The notes under the pieces: generated by a model
Databases searched by the model: none
What the model saw: the letters and a program-made list of their open reading frames with translations, nothing else
What the model was told of the DNA's origin: nothing
Translations under genes and position numbers: made by a program
In this document: in pieces, positions 21,776 through 31,700 of the stretch
Layout: each line of letters begins with the position of its first letter
Numbering within the stretch: the first letter of the stretch is position 1
Origin: Bursaphelenchus xylophilus
Lineage: Eukaryota > Nematoda > Chromadorea > Rhabditida > Aphelenchoididae
Assembly (NCBI GenBank): GCA_904066235.2
Contig: CAJFCV020000003.1
Location: 1,550,001-1,614,000, forward strand
Reading direction: 5' to 3'
Length of the DNA: 64,000 nucleotides

Positions 21776-22178
21776 GCAAATCCGCGGATTTGCTACCTCT
21801 CAATTCCGCGCCGTCGCAAAAACGCCGTTTTGCTACCTCCTCTCTCGCGGAGGTAGCGAAAACGCCGATTCGCGACCGACTTTTTTCGGAGGTCGCGAAA
21901 AGAAGGATTCGCTACCGAGACCACGTCGTAAATCGATCATTTCGCTACTTTTTGAAATTGGTAGCGAATCCAGCAACCATTCTCGAGCTCGAGAAAAAAT
22001 TCTTATTCCTTCGCTCTTATTTGCATGGTGTTGCGAGAAAAGTTCTGAGGGGTTTTTCACCCTTACAAGCCAAAATTAAGCAGCTGATTTGTACACATTC
22101 TGAACCAAAAAAATTTTGCGAATTTTTTGATATATATCTCGACCGGTAAGTCCATACCCCATAGAAGTACTTTCCTTG

Positions 22179-23640
22179 TCAAAAGCGCACCCGCTCTTTT
22201 TTTTAAGGAAAGGGCGTCATTTTTGGTGCCTCCCGGATGCAAAATGGTGCGTTTTTTTACCGTGGAGAGAATTGTTGCGGGAACAAAACCAGTCTAGGGG
22301 CAAAAAGACAAAGAAAAGCGGGCCCAATCGCAAGCATTGCCCTTTACGCTAACATGAGTACATATAAAGCTGTTCACGCCAAGATTGGTAAAAAATGTCC
22401 TATTTTTTTGGCAAGTGTCAGTTAACTAACAATTTTTAGAACGTCTCAAAAATTGCTCCCTCTAATTTTCGAATTAACCAAAGACATGCTGTTACACAAG
22501 ATCGCTAAACGGCAATTACGGAAAGAGAAAAATGGGCCAAAGGAAACTTGGAACAAAGGAGGAAAACAGAGGCAATCTGCAGAGATCCCAATCAATCATA
22601 TCTGAAAATGTCAACAGAGTTTTGTTATGTTCCGAAAGGTTCATTTTTGCAAATATTATTGTAGGATGAAAATCTTTAATGTTGGGAGAAAGACAATAAT
22701 GAGATTCTGCAAGACAAAAAATGTTGTTTTTTAAGTAACTTTTCAAATTTCGATTAGAAAAAATCAATTTTTTTGTATTTTAGAAGAATTAGAGGCCTTT
22801 TTTCAAATATTAGTTTGCTTACAAAGCCGCTGGAATGTTTTAAAAACCGAGAGAGTGCGCAAAACATGGAGTGCAGTCAAAGAGAAAAACACTTTTTTTA
22901 TCTTTGCCAATAGAAAAAATGATATTTTATGGAAAAATTATTCTCTATGGTATTGCCAGATTCTTGCAAAAACTAACGATTTTTTACGGGAACACGATCC
23001 TATACAAGGTGACCCAAAATAACGGAGACAAATTTTTGAAGTGTCCCACCGCGAAAAACAAGCGTTAGAGAAACAGAAGGGACAGCGCATAATATTCTAC
23101 AGTATATTCTCTATAAAAAACGAAAATTTGGTAAGATTATCGTGTCGCAGTAAGAAGTTATAGGTTAAAAAAGATGCGTTGTGCCGTTTTTTGGCCTTAA
23201 TTTTGGTTCCCTTGTGTTGCGTTGAGCCTGCCTGTACCACTACTGCATAAATAACAAGTTCATTTGTTTTGCTAGACTACTGTTTGTTCCTACGCATAGA
23301 ACTTTTCACGTGAACAAAATTATCCTTTTGGCGACCTTTAGCCTAAAAAATCACCGCCGTTTCTAACGCTAGAAGTCTCGGATATGTCTTAGAAATCATT
23401 ATCCGAAAATTTGCGCCAAGGCTCATCAAAATCCGAGCATCGCACTTCGAGTACTTCCCTGTAAGCTTGAAAAATTTATTTCTTTGATAACTTCCACACG
23501 GACAAACGTTCAACGTATTTTACAAACCCCACTCGTTTCATCAAATTAATCACGACTTTAGAGCCTCAAAAAATCCCCACCCGCCTTTGAGAAATTAGCC
23601 TAGTCATGTTCCTCTAATTTCCCGTCCCCTCAAAACTCAA
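22179..23640. other. Repeat remnants, no supported gene
   Basis: After the right half of the interrupted palindrome (to about 22262), a ~65-bp sequence near 22338-22400 repeats one at 17578-17645 (see findings). About 22840-23470 has scattered GACGCTCAG-family fragments (TCGCACTTCGAGTACTTCCC near 23445). Short open frames near 22430-22610 are basic but not recognised. Confidence 0.4.
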
Positions 23641-23973
23641 AAGCTCATTTTGTTCGCTTGCCCGGAGGGCTTGAAGAGATTTTCTTCCAAAGTTTCAAAT
23701 CGCTTCGCTCTCGTCCTCTCGCCGTCTCTTCTCAAAGTTTTTTTGGGGGGTTTCTCGGAGGGAAGTGGCCAGGAATTTTTGAAAAAAAGTGAGAAAAAGT
23801 GGTGGGATTTGAGATTTTTTGTTGTTCAAGGTTTGTTATAGAGAGGTTTTCACAATTTTTTAAGTTTTTTTAATAATTTAAAAAACAAAAAAATAATTTT
23901 TTTTTTATTTTTTTAAATTTTTTAAATTTTAAAATAAAAAATTGTTTTAAAAAAGCTTTGTTATATCGAGATT

Positions 23974-24240
23974 TTGTCTAGACATTTCCAAAATCTCTTT
24001 CTTTCTCTGCCGTCTCTCAAAACCAACTTTTCTCCCTCATTTTTGAAGAGGAGATCCGATCGGCCATGCAAAAAGTGCGGAGAAGAGACGGCCGTAAAAA
24101 TGTTTTACGAAAAATCCGAAAGCCCCGCTCGAAAATTTTTGATGGCCGACTTGTTGGCCATCCTGAGGAAAATAAGGGGAATACAGTTTAAAGATCTGCT
24201 GAATCAAGTAAAATTTTCGGAATTTTTTATGAATAAAAAA
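23974..24240 (+). CDS. Unassigned ORF / possible exon
   Basis: An open frame containing RRSDRPCKKCGEETAVKMFY and FLMADLLAILRKIRGIQF, followed by a donor-like GTAAAATTTT near 24208. Composition here is more balanced than in the A/T-rich flanks. A similar style of sequence at 23650-23840 reads CPEGLKRFSSKVSNRF. I cannot join these into a gene or recognise a family. CXXC (CKKC) occurs once. Confidence 0.2.
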
Positions 24241-24299
24241 TATTTAATTTCTTTTTTTTTGAAAAATTAAAAACGTAACGTATTTTACAAGCTCAGAAA

Positions 24300-24917
24300 A
24301 ATGCTTTTGAAATGCGATATTTTAAATTTTATATTATTTTATTTTATTTTATTTTATTTTTTATTTACTTTTTTTTGAAAAAAAACTAAAAATCATGTTC
24401 TTTTACTTTTTTTAGCCTGGGAAAATTTTAAATGTAGATATTCCAAAATTAAATTTTTTACGGGTTTAGTATTTTTTTATTTTTATTTAATAAAAAAAGA
24501 CACTCCAAAATTTTTATTTTAAAGATTTTTAATTATTTTTTTAAAAATAACAAGAAATTTAAACATAATTTATTTCAAAAAATGTCATTTTAATACTTTT
24601 AGTTATTAAAAAAAAGAAATTTAAAAATTTTTATTTTAAAAATTTTTAATTATTTTTTTTCCAAAATAACAAGAAATTAAAAAAAAAATTATTTAAAAAA
24701 ATGTCATTTTAATACTTTTTATTTAATAAAAAAAAAGAAACTTCAAAATTTTTATTTTAAAAATTTTTAATTATTTTTTTTTTCAAAAATAACAAGGAAT
24801 TTAAAAATAAATTATTTAAAAAAGTAAACAAATTCCATTTTAATACACATACAATTTTATTCCTTACAAAACAAAATTACTTTATTAAAGTAAAACTGCT
24901 TTTACACTCATATTATT
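24300..24917. other. A/T-rich downstream region with tandem ~115-bp units
   Basis: Very A/T-rich. From about 24500 to 24830 a unit of roughly 110-120 bp recurs about three times (AAAATTTTTATTTTAAA then AATAACAAGAAATT then AAAAATGTCATTTTAATAC). AATAAA on the minus strand near 24885 would serve the DUF273 gene that ends at 24918. Confidence 0.55.
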
Positions 24918-27900
24918 TCATATCCTCTTTCCCCTTCTCTTGTCGCAATTTGGCCAACATCTTGACATTTCTTGATAGTTCATAAAATGATCAACTCTTG
25001 AGGCGTTTGGGAACCACACCCATCGGAAAAAATCCTCACTTCTGATCAACTCTTCCTTCACTCTTTCGCATGAAACAACGAATGTTCTGTTCCAATTCCA
25101 GCCATTAAAGTTGCGACCACATTTCGAAACATCAAATTCTTCCTAAAAAATCAAAAAATAAATTAATAAAAAATAATTTTACATAATAAAAACAAAAAAA
25201 GATATCTCAAAAACCCACCGAAAAAATCGGATTTCCCCTCTTCTCATCTTTAAATCCGTGTAACATAAAGTCGTGTTCGCAAAAGACCGGATCATTAACC
25301 CAAAGGTCACGTGCAATCCCATCGGCTCTTCGGTGGATTCGAATTTTGCCCGGAAATTTCCGTTGAGCCCCCAGAATCCAACGAACGCATGTCACGTAGG
25401 CAAAATACTCACCCAGGCCTTCGATATTGTGCCAAACTTCGTTGCAGTAATCAATTTCGGGTTCGGCTTCCGGCCGCAGATTTCGGGCGAGATGAATCTA
25501 AAAAAAAATTAAAAAATTTAAACAATAAAAAAAATCAAAAAGCTAAAAATAAAAAAAATCTTAAATAAAATAAAAATCAAAAAAAATAATAAAAAAATAA
25601 AAAATCAATAAAAAACTAAAAATAAAAAAAGAAAAAATTAATAAAAAAAACCAAAATGCTAAAAATAACAAAAATAAAAAAATCTTAAATAAAATAGAAA
25701 TAAAAAATGAGAAAATAAAAAAAATAAAAATGAATAAAATTAGTAAAAAAATAAAAAAAAAAATAAAATAAAAAAATTAAATCTTACCAGCAAGGCTCCA
25801 TTATCTCTGTTTGAGAACCACTCTCCTTCTTTCGTCTGCCTCTCATTGAAATATCCTGCCCAATCCAACAAGAACTTTTGCGAAAATTTTGAATGTCTGA
25901 CGAGAAAATTTCCTGCGGCAATTTCAAAATTGTGAAAACGCTCGTAGAAAATGATGTCAACTGATGGATCAATGTACTCTTCAATGCAATGACTCGGATT
26001 CACCACAGCAGTGTCTGAAAAAAACAAGAATTTAAAGTCGCGAGTTGCGCCCAGGAAAGATATTAATTTTACGGAAAATCAGGGTAAAAATAGTTTAAAA
26101 AGGAAATTTCGGGAACCATAGGGGCCTAAAAAATATTTTAATGAAATTTTATAGCGGTTTATTCAAGTTTTTGACTCTGCGAGCTGCGCCCAGGGAAATT
26201 ATTTTCGAAAAGAAGAAAATCGACAATGCCATTTCTGTGGTCCGGATTTATTATAGAAAAGTGTAAAATCAATCCTACACCAGTTAAGCTAAGTTTTTAC
26301 CCCGCGAGCTGCGCCCTGGCAATTTTTTAAATTTGTTGAAGATGCAAAAAAAGTGTTAACAAAAGACTGCAACCATCGCATAATGACAAATAAATTTTCA
26401 AAAATTTCAAAAAAACGTCATCATGACTTATTTTTCAGGGCTTTTTTCGAAAAAAACGATAAAAGAAATGGCTTTCTTACCTGCATCCAGAACCACAAGC
26501 CAATCCACTTTCTTGGCATACAACGTGACGGCACAGTGCCTTCTAAACATAATATCCTTGTATTGTGAACAGTGCCTCCGAGTCTCTCTATCAGTGTTCA
26601 TATCAATCTCGAACAAAGTGTAATTTGTCGACTTCACATAACAACGAATGGAGTCGAGTGGAATGGGAGAAAGCGTGCTGAAATCAATGTGTAATAAAAG
26701 TTGGGGCTAAGGTAGTACAGCCCCCCAGTCCAGTTTAGCCCCCCATGACCCAGTACAACCCCCCTCGTCCATTCTCAACCCCAAAATTTATTTCAAAGAA
26801 TTAATCCAAGTTGTATGGTCCAGCACAAGCCCCCTACGTTTTTAGATCAAGTTTTATTAGCTTTTAAAGGAAATATATTTCTAAGGATTCGCGGGCATGA
26901 TCAAAAAAATAAAGGAAAAATTCAATTTTTTTTCTTGGCGAGCTGCGCCCTGGAAATCAACTGAGGGGCTGAAAAATTGACAGAATTATTTTTAAGAAAG
27001 GAAATGACGAGTATAGGCTATTTTAAGAAATAAGGAGTGATTTTAGAAGAAATTTTTGTGCGCGAGCTGCGCCCAGGCAAGGTTTAGATTTTACCAGAAA
27101 TACAGGGTCTTTCAAGAAACGTGAAGGAAAGTAGGAGGCTATAACTTTCGGCGGAGGCGGCGCAGAGAGCCCGTTTTTGGAATATGTATTTTTAAGCAAC
27201 ATTATTTTTTGCCTACGAAATAACAAGCTTTTAGAGTGCAAACTGAGGTCGCTACGACCTTCTGAAGTAGAGGCATCTCTACCCCGAAAACCAGGTTTTT
27301 TCGGTTGAAAATGATCGTGAAATTTCGGTCTTTTTCGGTTGAAAATCACCAAGAAATGCCGGATTTTTTGGGGGGTTTCGATAGAGTTGACGCTGAAAAA
27401 AAGGGAAGGATGTTGCCAACACGTTGGAAATTAAGCAAATATTCGGCTAGCCTCAACTTGGGGCAAATTTCGAGTTTATTTTTCAGTATCTTTCGCGAAG
27501 AAGCGTGACATCATTTAGGGATTTGAGGAACCTCGAACGGCTAGCCAAGGCACCAGAATGGCTGTGAAGTCTTACAAAAACTATTCAAAGGGTGTAATAG
27601 GCGTCAAAGGGCAGGAATGACAACCAAGCTTTAAAACTGCTAGCAAAAACTGGCTAGCCCAAGTGTCAGAATAAAGAGTAGCCGAATATTTGCTTTTCAA
27701 CGTTTTGGCAACATCCATCCCTTTTTTCAACGTCAACTCTATCGAAACCCCCCAAAAAATCCGGCATTTCTTGGTGATTTTCAACCGAAAAAGACCGAAA
27801 TTTCACGATCATTTTCAACCGAAAAAACCTGGTTTTCGGGGTAGAGATGCCTCTACTTCAGAAGGTCGTAGCGACCTCAGTTTGCACTCTAAAAGCTTGT

Positions 27901-28497
27901 TATTTCGGAGGCAAAAAATAATGTCGCTTAAAAATACATATTCCAAAAACGGGCTCTCTGCGCCGCCTCCGCCGAAAGTTATAGCCTCCTACTTTCCTTC
28001 ACGTTTCTTGAAAGACCCTGTAAAAAGAAAAATTGTAAAAATATAAAATTTCAAAGGTAATTAGACAGTCTCAGCAAAAAAAAATTTTTTGTAAAAAAAG
28101 TGTCACAATGACATCTTTTATGGAAATTCGCAAAAGTCAAAAAAAAAATTTTTTTTAACCGTAAAAAACCCACTCGTTGCCTTTCCAGTGGCTAATAAAA
28201 ATCCCAATTTTCCCATAGATTGGAGGGCACTGCTCCATTCTCTTCCTTCCGGTCCAATTTTTAAAAACTTTGACCCTCCTTGTGGCAAGTGTAACATTCG
28301 CCGCCCGCTTTGATATATTTGACTGCAATTTCGGCCAATTTGAGGTCCTTCTGGAATGAGGAACTGTGCTGGAGCAGCCATTTTCTAGGCGGAAGAAGAG
28401 TAAAGCCAATCCGAAGAGAAAAAATGCCTAAAATAAAGTGAATTATTGAAAAATTGGAGAAAATTCTCACCAAAACAACGACCAAACGTCTTTTCAT
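24918..28497 (-). CDS. DUF273 glycosyltransferase-like protein, paralog 1
   Basis: Six minus-strand exons: 28497-28471, 28427-28174, 26677-26481, 26014-25788, 25497-25219, 25142-24918; 402 residues. MKRRLVVVLAFFLFGLALLF is a signal anchor, so a type II membrane protein, probably Golgi (inference). Family landmarks in order: CPPIYGKIGIF; FRRHCAVTLYA; VDWLVVLDAG then DTAVVNP, the site of the acidic VLDADxGVVNP motif; HCIEEYID; DIIFYERFHNFEIAAGNF; DNGALL; WILGAQRKFPGKIRI; HDFMLHG; FNGWNW; RCWPNCD. DUF273 is nematode-rich with a GT-A-like layout; substrate unknown. The exon-2 donor (GA|GTGGGT) is the only weak join; a later in-frame TAA means exon 2 cannot run on. An upstream in-frame ATG exists at 28542. 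Confidence 0.85.
26015..26480. repeat. GCGAGCTGCGCCC motif copies in a DUF273 intron
   Basis: Three copies of GCGAGYTGCGCCCWGG at about 26039, 26179 and 26304 lie at ~130-bp spacing in the intron after the VLDAG codons. Between them the DNA is A/T-rich and mostly unrelated. Two more copies (26939, 27062) lie in the next intron upstream in the gene. Confidence 0.7.
26690..26860. repeat. CCCCCCAGTCCAGTT repeat
   Basis: AAGGTAGTACAGCCCCCCAG followed by TCCAGTTTAGCCCCCCATGA closely matches the inside of the GC-rich element at about 38070-38130 (AAGGTAGTAAAACCCCCCCA). It is therefore a second insertion of that sequence or a shared module. It lies in intron 26678-28173 of the first DUF273 gene. 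Confidence 0.65.
27103..28020. mobile_element. 918-bp palindromic element flanked by TA (Tc1/mariner-type)
   Basis: Arms of ~340 bp (27103-27440 and about 27690-28020) are nearly exact complements, beginning CAGGGTCTTTCAAGAAACGT. They include GGCGGAGGCGGCGCAGAGAG and CGCTACGACCTTCTGAAGTA on each side. TA lies immediately outside both ends (27101-27102, 28021-28022), as for Tc1/mariner insertions. The ~250-bp spacer is unrelated to the arms. Open frames in the arms are not coding. It sits in the intron 26678-28173 of the first DUF273 gene, an intron absent from the paralog. Confidence 0.85.
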
Positions 28498-28735
28498 GAT
28501 CCATAAAATAGCAAAATGAGTCAATTTTTCGGTTGAGTTCATTAAGATGGAGGTTTCGAAAATTTTAAATTTTTACGCAAATTTTTTATTTTTCAAAATT
28601 TTGAGGAAAAATTTGCATTTTTTACTGCGAAATTTCGCTGAAAAAAAAAATTTCTTTAATAAAAAAATCATAAAAAAAAAAAAATTTTTTTTTATTTTTA
28701 TTCAAAATAAATAAAATTAATAAAAAAAAATATTC
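28498..28735. other. Short gap between the tandem DUF273 genes
   Basis: 238 bp separate the stop of paralog 2 and the ATG of paralog 1 on the minus strand. AATAAA-like signals for paralog 2 lie near 28691-28703 (minus). No clear splice-leader acceptor (TTTCAG) was found just before 28497, so an operon is possible but not shown. Confidence 0.5.
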
Positions 28736-31700
28736 TTATTCCGTCCTATTCCTCAATTTCTCATCACAATTCGGCCAACATCTCGCAATTTCCCGATATT
28801 TTAGAGGGTGATTAATTTTGGACTGATCTGGATACCAACTCTCGCGATACCGTTGTTCCTTTTGAATCAGCTTTTCTTTCAATTCGTCGCATGAAATTCT
28901 TTTCCCCTCTTTCCAATTCCAACCATTAAGACCGGAGCCGCAACGGGAAATGTCAAAGCGTCCCTGAAAACATGGGAAAAAGTAAAACGTGGAGATCGGT
29001 CAGAGAGAATTTGCCGATTGAGTACGGAAAGGTCCGCTAAAAAAAGAAAGAGGAGGGCGGAGGGAAGGGTGGGGTGAGGTTTTCGATGGCGCTGATTTCG
29101 AAAATCATAAAGAATTGAGGAAGATAGGCAAAAATTCAGAAGAAAGGACACAATTTTCAAAATCAGCACCACCGAAAACCCCTAAATCCATTACTCAAAA
29201 AAATTTTTTTTAATTACTAGTTAACACTACTGCTTAAGGAAAATTGTAAAATTCAGAAAAAATGGATACGATATTCAAAATCAGCGCCTCCCCCCGTCCC
29301 CGCCCTCTTCTTTCCTTTTTTTAGCGGACCTTTCCGTCCAATATCTTTGTCAGTTTTGCGTGGAAAAAAAATAATTTTTTGTGGAAACACTCTACTCTAC
29401 AGTAGAAATCAGCATGAAACTTTTCAAAAGTATCAAATTTTTGCCAATTTTCCACTATAAAATCTCGGTCGTTTCGGCAAAGTGAGAGGTAGGAATCTGC
29501 CATTGGGCTTACAGGGGAAGTACTCTAAGTGCGACACTCAGATTTTGATGAAACTTGGCACAAATTTAGAACAATTTTTTCTAAGATATATGCGAGGATC
29601 CTAGCTCGCGCTTTGCATTAACAACCGAGATTTTTAGATCGAAGGTCGGCAAAAATTTAGGACTTTTTGCCGTATTTGGGCACGAAAAGTTTCTTCTATT
29701 CGTAAAGGATAATGTTTCTACAAAAAAGCAAAATTTTCCGCACGAAACTGCCAAAGTTATGGCCAAAAACCGTTTTTCGCTCTGACCGCTCTCCACGTTT
29801 AGCGTGCTCTCTCGGCGGCAAAAATCGTTCGATATCTCGGCGGCGCCCGCAAAGCGCGAACTAAAACTTTTAGGAATTGATATTTAGTCCATACCCGACG
29901 TGTGTGCAAAGTTTAAAGAAAATCTAAGCGTCGCAATCGGGGTATTTCCCTTGTTAGCCCATACCCGACGTGTGTGCAAAATTTAAAGAAAATCTGGGAA
30001 AAAACATTCTAAATTTGTGCCCGGTTTCAATAAATTACAACCTTTAATTTTCTCGCTTTTTTCACTGCTTTATCCTCAAATCCCCACCTTAAAAACGGAC
30101 TCCGGCACATTCGTCTCTTTATAATCATGAAACATAAAGTCCAATTCGCAGAATCCAAACGTTGTCGACCATGCATCTCGAACAAAGCTCTGGGCTTTTC
30201 GAAAAAGTCGAATCTTCCCCGGAAATTCCCGTTGAGCCCCCAATATCCATCGAATGCAGGTGATGTAGCCGAAATATTGGTTCATCTCCGCGACTCCCAG
30301 TCGAATTTCGTTACAGTAATCGAGCTCAGGTTTGGCATTCGCGCGGAGCGTTCGGGCCAGGTGGATCTGAGTTTTTTAGGTAGAAAAAATAAATAAATTT
30401 TGAAAATAAAAAAATCAAAAAAAATATAAAAAAAATAAAAAAATAGAAAAAAAAATTAAAAAATCGAAAAAAAATTAAAAATCAAAAAAATTCAAAAAAA
30501 AATGTAAAATCTTTAAAAAACAAAAAAAATTAAATAAAAAAAAGAAAAAAATTAAAAAATCAAAAAAAAAAATTTTTTAAATCCAAATAAATCCCAAAAA
30601 AATAATAAAAAAATTTTGAAAAATAAAAAAATAAAAAAAAAATCAAAAATAAAAAATCAAAAAATTAAAAATCTCAAAACAATTATAAATGTTTCTAAAC
30701 ATACATGCAATGCTCCATTATCAATATTGCTAAACCATTTTCGGCCGCTGTCCGTAATGTTCGACATTTCTTTGTCATACTCCGCCCACTCCATCAAAAA
30801 CTTTTGTGTAAAATTCGAAAACCGGACCAAATAATTACCAGCATTAAATTCGAAATTAAAAAACCGTTCGTAGAAGAGCATATCTACTGACGGGTCGATA
30901 TATTCTTCAATACAATGATTGGGATTGACAACTGCGGTGTCTGAAATGAAAATTTTCATTGCGAAAGCTGTGTTCATGAAGGCTTTTCAGCTTCAAAAAA
31001 ACTTTTTTTATAAACGTATTTTACAATTTTAATCCAAAATTGTCTGTCTCGGCTCATTAACCGAGACAGAAAAAATATAAAAGAAACTGCGAGCAGCGCC
31101 CGGGCAAGGTGCGAATTTTTTGTCAAATGCAGTCAAAATTCTTATTTACTATGTCATTGGGGGCAAAATATTATATAAAAGCCATTAAAAAATTTTTAAC
31201 GTCAAATGAGACAAAATTTGCGCACGCGAGCTGCGCCCGCGAAATGCAATAAATTTAGCCAAACCCGTAAAATATAAGAAGTTTAATTGCATTTTAGGGC
31301 TGAACAAAGTCAAAAAAGTTATTTTAACTATTTTTTCGGTCATCTTACCGCTGTTTTTAACACGCGAGCTGCGCCCGCGAAAAGTCATCAAATTAGATAA
31401 ACCGACCAAAAATGGCACTTTTTATGCTCCGTAGTTGGCTAGGGAAGTCATAACATCTATTTCAAGGGTTATACTGTGGTTTCAGGGCAATTTTGGCAAC
31501 CGCGAGCTGCGCCCAGGCTAAGCTGTATTTCCCAGTAAATCATGACGGAAAATTATAGTGTTAGAAAAAATTGTTTAGGCTGAACTTGAGAAAATTATGT
31601 TGTAATTATGACATAACTTTTCAATTAAAAAAAAGAAAATAATAAATAGAAAACAAAGAAAAATTACAGTTAAACCCACCTCCATCCAAAACCAACATCC

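Larger units (their letters stand above)
17775..22178. mobile_element. 4.4-kb compound fold-back transposon
   Basis: The ends are inverted: left CAAGGAAAGTACTTCTATGG, right CCATAGAAGTACTTTCCTTG, continuing inward through CGGTCGAGATATATATC and its complement. It is flanked by TCA on both sides (17772-17774, 22179-22181), where the uninterrupted family has a single TCA. A 3-bp duplication suggests a PIF/Harbinger- or CACTA-like mechanism (inference). Inside lie two complete palindromes, 18320-19815 and 19815-21775. Next inward both outer arms share CTCGAGCTCGAGAA and GGTAGC/GCGAC runs. No transposase frame was recognised. A diverged end of a related copy is at about 44050-44240. Confidence 0.85.
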
